DNA of 40,648 nt. Origin: Microvirga sp. 3-52 (GTDB taxonomy: Bacteria; Pseudomonadota; Alphaproteobacteria; Rhizobiales; Beijerinckiaceae). Position numbers and translations under genes: made by a program. A model generated the notes under the pieces. It worked only from the letters and a program-made list of their open reading frames with translations, searched no databases and had not been told where the DNA came from. This document shows positions 8,100 to 17,700 of this stretch, in pieces (position 1 is the stretch's first letter; each line of letters opens with the position of its first letter). The stretch covers positions 4,169-44,816 of the forward strand of contig NZ_JAHAMK010000036.1 in the NCBI RefSeq assembly GCF_018383585.1. Direction: 5' to 3'.

Positions 8100-10282
8100 G
8101 CCCGATGAGAGAAGAGCGCTCGCGTGCGCCGCTGGAACTGCCGGACGATCTGCTGGCTCCGTCCGATCTCGCCCGCTGCCTCTCCACCATGTTGTGGCTT
8201 ATGGAATGGCCCGGGAGTGCGGACGATCTTCTGTCGGCTCTGCCGCATGTCAAACCTGACATCGATCTGACCGATGTGCGGAACACCCTTGCGATCCTCG
8301 GTTATCCGACCCGGATGGAGCGTCTGTCGCGGGGCACCCTGGATCCGAGGCGTCTGCCCGCCATCCTGCTCCCGGTGGGCGGTGCGGCGGCGATCGTCTA
8401 TCGCGACGAAGAGGGGCGGGTCCTGCTCCTCGACGGTGCTACCGGTGAAGTGCAGCCCTGTGATCCTGATGCACTGCGGGGCACATTGACGCTCGTCATC
8501 GACACGGATGCTGGGGCCCCGCGTCAGAGCTGGTTCAGCGGCATCGCTCGACGCTTCCGCGGCGACCTGCCCGCCCTGCTCGGCATCAGCGGCCTGATGG
8601 CAGTGCTAGGTCTCGCCGTACCCGTGTTCACCATGACGGTGTTCGATACCGTGATCGCAGGGTACAGCCCGGAAACCTTGCCCATGCTCGTTGCGGGCGC
8701 AGGAGCAGCCATCCTTCTCGAGGTCGCCTTCCGTGCCATCCGCCAACGCGCTCTGCTGAGCATTGCCGAGCGGCTCGACCGGCTCGTGCCGAGCGCCGTC
8801 TTCACGCAGCTCATGTCGTTGCCGACCGCCCTGGTGGAGCGGGCCGGGACGGCCTCCCAGGTGTCGCGCCTGCGCGACTTCGGGGCCATCCGCGAGTTCC
8901 TCACGGGCAGTTTCGCCATCGCTCTGCTCGACATGCCATTCACCCTTCTGGTTGCCGCCCTGATGTTGGTGCTGGGAGGCTGGATCGCGCTGGTGCCGAT
9001 AGGCACGGCGGCGGGCTTCGTCATCCTGTTCCTGGTTTCCCGTGGACCGATGCGACTGGCGATCGAGCAGGCCGCCCGCGCCAACCAGATGCGAGAAGCG
9101 CTGGCAGTGGAAGCGCTCGAGACCGTTCGCACCCTGAAGCTGGTCGGAGCGGAGGAGCGCTGGATCGATCGCTATTCGTCCGCCGCCGCTGCAGCCGCCG
9201 TGTCGTCCGCACGGGTCAGCACGCTCGCCGGTTCCGTGCTCGCGACGAGTCAGGCCCTCGTCACCCTGTCGGGGCTGGCCGCGGTCGTCATGGGCGTGCT
9301 TTCGGTTCTGGCAGGCGCCATGACAGCCGGGGCCCTGATCGCCGGCATGATGCTGATCTGGCGCATTCTCGGCCCCATGCAGACCTGCTTCGTCATGCTC
9401 TCCCGTTGGGAGCAGACCCAGGCCTCCATCCGCCAGGTCGATGGGCTCATGGTTCTGGAGACCGAGCGGCCTCCGCCGCTCGAGGCGCGCATGGCGCCGC
9501 CCGAGCAGGGCGCCATTGTGTTCCAGCGCGTGACGTTGCGCTATCTCCCGCAATCCGAGCCGGTCCTGGCCGGCGCCAGCTTCGCCATCCAGCCGGGGCA
9601 GGTCGTAGCTGTGACTGGTGCGGAAGGCAGCGGCAAGTCGACCCTGCTGCTGCTGATCGCGGGTCTCTACAGGCCACAGGGCGGTTTGGTGAGGATCGAC
9701 AGCCACGACGTGCGTTCCTTCAACCCTGCAGTGCTTCGCCGCAGCATCGGCTGGGTGCCGCAATCGCCGGGTCTTCTGTACGGCACCGTAGCGCAGAACC
9801 TGCGTCTCGCTCGCCCCAGCGCGTCCGACGCGGAACTGCGCGCGGCGGCCGAGGAGGCTGGTGTGCTGGACGCCATCGAGTCCCTGCCGCAGGGTTTCGA
9901 TACTCGTGTCGGCGACAACCAGAGCGGCCGGCTGCCGCGCAGCATTCTGCAGCGCATCGCTCTCACCGCCGCATTGTTGCGTGACGCGCCAATTCTGCTG
10001 CTCGACGAACCGGTTGCAGGCCTCGACGACGCCTGCGCGAAGGCTTTCACCGACGTCATCGCCTCGCGCCGCGGCCGCTGCACCATCCTCATGGCGACGC
10101 ACCGGCCGAGCCACATCCGGCTGGCCGATCGCGTCCTGCGCCTGCGTGACGGACAGGTGGAAGAACTCGACCATCAGACGGCTCCGGTCGGGCCCCGCCC
10201 CACGAGAACACCTGTCGGTCCAGCGCTGGCGAATGCCGCCTTCGCGAACCTGTCCGCTGCCAACAGCTCGAAAGTTGCATGA
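8096..10282 (+). CDS. Type I secretion ABC exporter subunit with inactive peptidase-like N-terminal domain
   Basis: A 728-residue exporter ATPase. Residues about 10-140 resemble the C39-peptidase-like domain of RTX exporters; no catalytic Cys is seen, so it would bind rather than cut the substrate. A membrane domain follows (about 150-440), then the ATPase. Walker A is intact ('GAEGSGKST'), the Q-loop is 'WVPQSP', and Walker B with its catalytic Glu is intact ('ILLLDEPVA'). The signature is degenerate ('GRLPRSILQR'). Thus this subunit, not its upstream neighbour, has the functional Walker A and B. Its ATG overlaps the upstream stop codon, and its own stop overlaps the next start, so all three exporter genes are translationally coupled. 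The likely cargo is the giant protein downstream. Confidence 0.88.
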   Translation: MSPMREERSRAPLELPDDLLAPSDLARCLSTMLWLMEWPGSADDLLSALPHVKPDIDLTDVRNTLAILGYPTRMERLSRGTLDPRRLPAILLPVGGAAAIVYRDEEGRVLLLDGATGEVQPCDPDALRGTLTLVIDTDAGAPRQSWFSGIARRFRGDLPALLGISGLMAVLGLAVPVFTMTVFDTVIAGYSPETLPMLVAGAGAAILLEVAFRAIRQRALLSIAERLDRLVPSAVFTQLMSLPTALVERAGTASQVSRLRDFGAIREFLTGSFAIALLDMPFTLLVAALMLVLGGWIALVPIGTAAGFVILFLVSRGPMRLAIEQAARANQMREALAVEALETVRTLKLVGAEERWIDRYSSAAAAAAVSSARVSTLAGSVLATSQALVTLSGLAAVVMGVLSVLAGAMTAGALIAGMMLIWRILGPMQTCFVMLSRWEQTQASIRQVDGLMVLETERPPPLEARMAPPEQGAIVFQRVTLRYLPQSEPVLAGASFAIQPGQVVAVTGAEGSGKSTLLLLIAGLYRPQGGLVRIDSHDVRSFNPAVLRRSIGWVPQSPGLLYGTVAQNLRLARPSASDAELRAAAEEAGVLDAIESLPQGFDTRVGDNQSGRLPRSILQRIALTAALLRDAPILLLDEPVAGLDDACAKAFTDVIASRRGRCTILMATHRPSHIRLADRVLRLRDGQVEELDHQTAPVGPRPTRTPVGPALANAAFANLSAANSSKVA

Positions 10283-11724
10283 TGAGCAAGACCGCAACAT
10301 CGCCCGCCAACGGCGAAATCCTGCCTCCGAGCGTGGACCGGCGCGTCCTGCCGCGTGCCAGCCGCCAGCCGCGTCCCGACGGTCACGTGCTGGCGCTCGA
10401 AGAGTTGCGCGTCAGCGGCCTCGAGCGAACCGTGGTGCTCGGTACCGGCCTCCTAGTCGCCGCGGGTCTGACCTGGGCAGCCCTGGCCCACGTACCGGAG
10501 GTCGCAGTCAGCGTGGGCGAGATCAGCCCGACGGTTGCGCCCGCACCCATTCAGCATCTCGAAGGCGGAATTGTCGCGGAAGTGCTTGTGAACGAAGGCG
10601 ATACGGTCGAGGCAGGGCAGCCTCTGCTGCGTATGAACGATGCGGTGGCTCAATCCGAACTGTCGCAGGCGCGGCACCGGCTCGACTCCCTTCAGCTGCA
10701 GGCGCAACGCCTTGCTGCTGCCGCGGATGGCAACGTCCTTGCCATGGACCGCAGCCGCCAGGGACCGACGGCCGGAATTATCGCCCATGCCGGTGGGGAT
10801 GGGCAGACCGTTGTGCCCTTGACTTCGGGTCTCTTCGTCGAGCCGCAGCGCGCCGCATTGAATGCACGCCTGCGGGCTTTGGCCGATCGCGTATCGGTTC
10901 TGCAGGAGCAGGTGGCGCAGCGCCGCGGCGACCTGGCGACACTGGCGGGGCAGATCTCCGCCGTGCAGGAGCAGATGGAGCTGCATTCCAAGGAACTCGG
11001 GATCCGCGAAGAGCTTGCCCGCAACGGCCTCACGACGCGCCTGTCCGTGCTGGAAGCGCAGCGGCTTCTCATGAGCGCAAAGGCCGAGCATGAACGGTTG
11101 ATCGGCCAGCGAGCCACGGCGCAACGCAGTCTGGCCGAGGCCGAGGCCCGCGTTGTGGAGGCGCAGTCGGCCGCCGTGGACGAGGCCCGTCAGGAAGCGG
11201 CGCGTGTCGCCCTGGACATTGCCGAGACGTCGGAAGTCGTTCGCAAGCTCGAAGACCGCGCTGAGCGCATCGTGCTCCGCGCGCCCATCGGCGGCCTTGT
11301 GCGCGGTCTGGCGGTTCATCGGTCCGGCACCGTACTGCCGCCCGGCGGGCTGGTCGCCGAGATTATGCCACTCGATTCGCAACTCGTGGCCGATGTCCGG
11401 CTGATGCCGCGCGACATCGGGTTCATCGAGGTCGGTCAGCCGGTGCACGTGAAGGTCCAAGCCTTCGATTATGCCCGCTTCGGCTCCGTTGAGGGTCACG
11501 TGGAGCGCGTTTCGGCGGGTACCTTCCTCGACGAGCAGCGGCAGCCGCATTACCGCGCTCGCATTGCGCTCAAGCAGCAGCATGTGGGCCACGACCCGCG
11601 TCGTGCGCAGCTCGTTGCCGGCATGACCGTTCAGGCGGACATCACCACGGGCACCAAGACGGTGCTGCAATACCTGCTGAAGCCGATCTATTCGGCCATG
11701 GCGGCATCCTTCCACGAGCGCTGA
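10279..11724 (+). CDS. HlyD-family periplasmic adaptor of the type I secretion system
   Basis: A 481-residue membrane fusion protein. It has a short cytoplasmic N-terminus, one membrane helix (about residues 52-74), a split lipoyl/beta-barrel domain ('APAPIQHLEGGIVAEVLVNEGDTVEAGQPL' and 'ERIVLRAPIGGLVRGLAVH') and a long coiled-coil hairpin between (about 115-330). The C-terminal 'VAGMTVQADITTGTKTVLQYLLKPI' is the HlyD/LapC-type ending. It links the inner-membrane exporter to a TolC-like outer-membrane channel; no such channel gene is in the window. Its start overlaps the upstream stop by 4 bases and it ends 8 bases before the giant gene. Confidence 0.93.
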   Translation: MMSKTATSPANGEILPPSVDRRVLPRASRQPRPDGHVLALEELRVSGLERTVVLGTGLLVAAGLTWAALAHVPEVAVSVGEISPTVAPAPIQHLEGGIVAEVLVNEGDTVEAGQPLLRMNDAVAQSELSQARHRLDSLQLQAQRLAAAADGNVLAMDRSRQGPTAGIIAHAGGDGQTVVPLTSGLFVEPQRAALNARLRALADRVSVLQEQVAQRRGDLATLAGQISAVQEQMELHSKELGIREELARNGLTTRLSVLEAQRLLMSAKAEHERLIGQRATAQRSLAEAEARVVEAQSAAVDEARQEAARVALDIAETSEVVRKLEDRAERIVLRAPIGGLVRGLAVHRSGTVLPPGGLVAEIMPLDSQLVADVRLMPRDIGFIEVGQPVHVKVQAFDYARFGSVEGHVERVSAGTFLDEQRQPHYRARIALKQQHVGHDPRRAQLVAGMTVQADITTGTKTVLQYLLKPIYSAMAASFHER

Positions 11725-11732
11725 GCACAAAC

Positions 11733-14700
11733 ATGACCCAGCAACCCGACCTGACCATTCCATTCGACGCCAGCGTCGTCGATGAGGAGGCCTTGCGCGC
11801 CCTGCGTGCCGTGCAACGCACGGTTCCTGTAGGCGACGGCGGCGCCAGCGGAAACCTCGTCGGAGGAACGGAGGCGGTTGCAGCCTTCGGCATGGTGCCG
11901 GGATCGCCGTCCGGCGGAGGCTCGGGCGGGTCGCAAGGCTTTGGGCCCGCTACCGGAGAGCTGACGCGCCGTCTGAAGGCCTCGCCATTGGGTACGCTGG
12001 ATGCCCCGGCCCAGCCAAGCACATCGATGCCGCCCGAGGCCCCGTTGCCAGAGGCGCCCGCTCTGGTTTCATCGGCTGCAACATACTCCGTCGCATCGCC
12101 GAGGATCGCAACGACCCGCGGTTCGTCCGGTTATGCTTCGCCTGTGCCGGGTTCGCCGATCGTGCCGGTGTCGGAGCCGGCGGCGACGCAGATCCCGTCG
12201 CCGGATGAGCAGGATACGATCACCCCACCGGAAATGGACGATCCGGCGCAGGAAGAACCGCAGGACATCGCGGCCTCTCCTGCACTTGTGCGGGTCACCG
12301 ATGCGGAAGGGTGGGAGGACCAAGCGATTGCTCTCGATCTCTCGGCGGCCTTGGTCGACACGGACGGGTCGGAACTGCTGTCGATCAAGATCTTCGGCGT
12401 TCCCGAAGGAGCCTCTCTGACGCACGGAACACGTCAATCCGACGGCAGCTGGAGCATATCTCCCGCTGACCTAGCTCATGTGGCCCTCGTTCCGCCTTCA
12501 AACTTCTCGGGTACCTTCAGCCTCAAGCTGCAGGCCACGTCACAGGAGCTGAACGGAGCGACGGCCATCGTCGAAGCGTCCTTCCAGGTGCAGGTGCACG
12601 CGGTGGCCGATGCGCCTGGCGTGATGGTCGCCGATGCCTATGGCCAGGAGGACATGCCGGTGAGCCTTGCCGGCCTCGGCGGCGCGCTGCGTGACACGGA
12701 TGGCTCCGAGAGCCTCAGCTTCGTGCTCAGCGGTGTCCCGGCCGGCGCGACACTCAATGCCGGCACGGCGCTCGGTGGGGGGCGCTGGGCCCTGACGCCC
12801 GCGCAGCTCGAGGGTCTGACTCTGACACCGCCCCCGCAGGCATCCGGACAATTCACCCTTACGCTCACGGCCATCGCGACCGAGAGCGAGCCGGGCGTGC
12901 CGAGCGCTCGTTCCTCCGCTACGTTCACGGTGAGGCTCGATCCGGTCGTGGATGCCGGTTCTGTCGGCGGCATGAGTGAGGGATCGGAAGATACGACGAT
13001 CCTGCTCCAGCCCACCTTTGCGACTTCGGATGCGGACGGCTCGGAGACATGGTCGGAGTTCACCCAGGTCGCCGGCCTGCCCCTGGGGGCCGTGCTCAAT
13101 CGTGGCAGCGAAATCTCGCCTGGTGTTTGGCAGGTCTGGACTGCCGATCTGCGCGCCGGGCTCGTAACAATCCGACCGGCCGAGCACAGCGATGAGGATT
13201 TCACCCTTACCTTGACGACGACGCTGACGGACAGCGCGAATGGCATCGGCGTCAGCCGGGTGGTGACGGGAACTCATACGGTTGCCGTCACCGCGGTTGC
13301 CGATGCTCCCGTGGTGTCGGCGGCCGATGTGTCGGGGGACGAGGATCAGCCGATCCCGCTCGATCTTTCGGCCGCCCTTGTCGACGCCGACGGATCGGAA
13401 ATCCTGTCGGTGAGCATCCTCGGCGTTCCGGTTGGCGCATCGCTCTCGCACGGAACCCGGCAACCTGACGGCAGTTGGAGCGTGCCTGCCGCCGATCTGT
13501 CCCGTCTTTCGATCACGCCGCCCAAGGACTTCTCAGGCACGGTCAGCCTGACACTTCAGGCGACCGCCCGCGAGAGCTCAAACGGTTCGACTGAGACGCG
13601 GAGTGCCAACTTCCAGGTTCAGGTCAACGATGTGTCCGATGCCCCTCTGGTCGACACCGTTGACGCATCAGGGTGGGAGGACAAGTCGATCGGCCTGAGC
13701 CTCTCGGCGGCCCTGACCGACACGGATGGATCGGAAGTTCTATCGGTGAGCATCATCGGGGTTCCCGCGGGCGCCTCGCTGTCGCATGGCAGCCGTGCCG
13801 CTGATGGCAGCTGGCAGGTGGATCCGGACGATCTGGCAGATCTTTCCATACTGCCACCAGAGAACTATTCCGGCACGATCGACCTGACCCTTCGCGCGAC
13901 CTCGCTGAGCCCGAACGGCGTGACGGCGACAACCGACTCTCCATTCAAGGTCCACGTCGAGGCGATTGCCGACACTCCCGACGTGAGCGTGCACGATGCA
14001 GCCACGAAGGAGGATCAGCCGATTGCGCTGAATCTCTCGTCCGCCCTGATCGACACCGACGGCTCGGAGGTCCTTTCGCTCGTGGTCGAGGGCCTCCCGG
14101 CCGGCTCACGCCTTTCCGCCGGGATCGACAATGGCGATGGGACTTGGACCCTCGCACCCACCCAGCTTTCCGGACTGACCCTGACGCCGCCGGCCGACTG
14201 GAGCGGCAGCATGGCTTTGACCCTGGTGGCTCAGGCGCGGGAAACCTCCAATGGGTCGACGGAGACCGTCCGCGCGCCGTTCAAGGTCGACGTGGAGGCT
14301 GTTGCCGACGCGCCGCTGATCGTCGCCCCTGGCGCCACAGGGAACGAAGATACCGAAATCCCGCTCGGGCTTTCGGCGCTGTTGAAGGATCAGGACGGTT
14401 CGGAACTGCTATCGGTCACAATTTTCGGCGTGCCTCCCGAGGCCTCCCTGTCGCACGGCGTCCGTCAGTCGGATAACAGCTGGATCGTGTCGCCCGCTGA
14501 GGTTCCTCTTCTGAAGCTCACGCCGAAGGCGGATTTTTCGGGGCCGATGGATCTGCGCATCGAGGCGACCGCTACGGAGAGCAACGGTGATACCGCCACA
14601 AGCACCGCCGACTTCCGCGTTCAGGTTGGCGCCGTAGCCGATACGCCCGACGTGACGGTGGTGAATTTCTCCGGCCGCGAGGATGAGCCCGTTGTCCTCA

Positions 14701-17700
14701 AGGGGCTGAGCGGAGCCCTGCGCGACCTCGACGGCTCCGAGAGCCTGAGCTTCCTGCTCACCGTGCCTTCCGGCGCGAAACTCAATGTCGGGGTCAAGCA
14801 AGCGGATGGCCGCTGGCTCCTCACCCCAGCTCAGCTTGAGGGCGCGATCCTCACACCGCCTGCGAACGTCTCCGGCACGATCAATCTGACGCTCACGGCC
14901 GTTGCAACGGAGAGTGACAGAAGCGCCCCAAGCGCTCACAGCCCCGCATCGTTCACGGTAAATCTCGATCCAGTGCTGGACACCGGCACCATCAGCGGCA
15001 CGGTCACGGGCGACGAAGATACGTGGATCACGCTCAGGCCGAAGTTCCAAACTCCTGACAAAGACGGATCGGAAACGTGGTCCGGCACCACGCAAATCTT
15101 CGGCGTGCCAACCGGAGCGACGCTCAGCCGAGCGACGCTGGTGGATGGTGTCTGGACGGTTTCCACCGCGGACCTGCGGGCGGGACGAGTGCAGATCATG
15201 CCCCGCGAGAACAGCGATGAAGATTTCACCCTGACGTTCAAGGCAACCTTGAGCGACACAGGCAACGGCAAGACGATCAGCCAGGAGGTGATGGGAACCT
15301 ACGACGTCAAGGTCACAGCGGTCACTGACGCTCCGAATGTGACCGCTGCGGACGTGTTCGGGAAGGAGGATCAGCTGATCGCGCTCGATCTAAGGGCCTC
15401 GCTGGCCGATACCGACGGATCGGAAATCCTGACCGTCAGGATCCATGGCGTACCAAAAGGGGCGTCCTTGACGAAGGGGGCACCCCAGGCTGACGGCTCC
15501 TGGCTCGTGGATGCAAATGATCTTCCAAGCGTTTCCCTGAGGCCTCCCGCTGATTTCTCAGGCACGCTGAACCTGAAGATCGAAGCGACCGCCAAAGAGG
15601 CTTCGACCGGCAAGCCAGAGGTGCGAGAGGTGCCCTTCCAGGTCACAGTCGACGCCGTCGCCGATGCACCGGGACTGCGCGTCGCACCGGCCATGGGCGA
15701 TGAGGACACGGCCATTGCGCTGAACGTGGCGGCCTGGACCACTGATCAGGACGGATCGGAGCATATCGTTGGCTTCCGGATCACAGGGATACCCGATGGA
15801 GCGATAGTGCGGGCAGGCGGTGCGGCGCTCGCCGTTGTCGGCGGGAGCGTCTTCGTCGATCTGTCCCTCGTGAACAGTCTGACCATCACGCCGCCGGCTC
15901 ATTCGGACGAAGATTTCACCGTGACGGTGGTAGCCATCTCGGCAGAACCCAACGGCAGCCGGGCTGAGAGTGAGCCGCGGGATATTTCCGTAACGGTACG
16001 GGCCGTGGCAGACGCTCCCGTCATGGACGTCACCGGCGCCAACGGCTTCGAGGACAGCCTGATTGCGCTGAATCTCACGGCCACCCTGCCGGACAACGAT
16101 GGATCCGAGAGCCTCAGCTTCGTTATCAGGGGAGTGCCGGAAGGTGCGATCCTCTCTCATGGAACCTATCGTGGGCCAGGTGTCTGGTCCTTGACCGCCG
16201 AAGAGGCCAAGGTGGCCACGCTGCGGCCTCCAGCCGACTTCTCGGGAACCATCAATCTGTCCGTGACCGCCGTATCGCAGGAGGAGCGGGGCGGTGACCA
16301 GGCTACGACCCCCGTCCCATTCTCCGTCGAAGTGAAGGCGGTGGTCGATGCCCCTGCGGTCGGTGGTCTCGACGGAACCTCGGGCAACTGGGGCACCATG
16401 CACGGAACAGAGGATCAGCCGATCGAGCTGCGCCTCGATCCCGGATTGCGGGACAGGGACAACTCGGAGAAGGTTGTCGGCGCCATTCTCATCAGCGGGA
16501 TTCCCAGCGGTGCGGTTCTGAAACTGGCGAATGGCGATGTGGTTATCGCCGGCGAGAAGGGAATCTACCGGATCTCCGCCGATGACATGGCCGGAGTGAC
16601 ACTGACCATGCCACCCGACAGCGACAGGGCAGCTACCCTGACCGTCGAAATGACGATCGAGGACCGGGGCGGCGTGCGGGCTACGATCGGCGGGCAGATG
16701 GTTGTGGATCCGCTCGGCGACGCCGATCGACCCGTGCTGACGTTCTCGGCGTCGAATGGCGTCGGCCCCACCAGCATCAACCCGCATGAGGGCCGGATTC
16801 CGCTCCACATCACGGCGGTCCCCGGCGACACTGATGGTTCCGAGACGCTGTATATCTGGATTCGGAATGTACCGGATGGAGCGACCTTGTCGGCCGGTGT
16901 TCCGGCCGGCAATAAGTTGTGGCTGGTTCCGGTCGAGGCTCTTCCGACACTCACCATCCGTCCCCCTGCCGGATTTGCCGGAAGCTTCAATCTGACTGTG
17001 ACGGCGGTGGGGGTTGAGCGCGAGGGTGACCAAACCGACTGGAGCGAGCTGGTTCCGGTAACGGTCACGGCTCCGCCCGGGGGAGGAGGCACAGGTGGCG
17101 GAGATGGGTCGGGCACGAGCCCCACCGCGCCGGTCGCGCAGGCTCCCGATTTGAAGGTCAAGAACGAAAAAACCGACGAGGACCGTACCGTCAGATTATC
17201 CATCAAGGCCGATATCGACGACACGGACGGCGGCCGGGAGACCCTCGGTATCCGCATCGAGGGCGTGCCCGATGGCGCACGGCTGTCGGCCGGCGTCAGG
17301 GATCCGGCGACCGGTGCCTGGGTTCTGCGACCTGATCAGCTGGATAAGCTGACCCTGACTCCCCCGGCCGATTTTGCAGGTACGATCAAACTCAGTGTCG
17401 TCGCGGTCGCCACGGAGGCCACAGGCAGCCAGAAGACTACGACGGCCCAACTGAATGTGAATGTCCGTGCAGTCGCCGATGATGCCGCCATCAGTGCCAG
17501 CCCGCCCGCGGGAGTGGAAGATACAGGAGTTCCGCTGAATCTCTCCGTCGCTACGGGAGATCGCGACGGGAGCGAGCGCGTCACGTCGATCGTCATCTCG
17601 GGTCTTCCGCCTGGCTCCCGTCTCGAGGGGGACGGTGTCATCACGGTCAAAGGCGGAAAGTGGACGGTCGATCCGACAAACTTCGCGAGCCTGCGCTTCG

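Noticed and set aside
8606..10300. Long minus-strand open frame opposite the second exporter gene
   Set aside because: His/Arg/Gln-rich shadow; the plus strand has intact Walker motifs.
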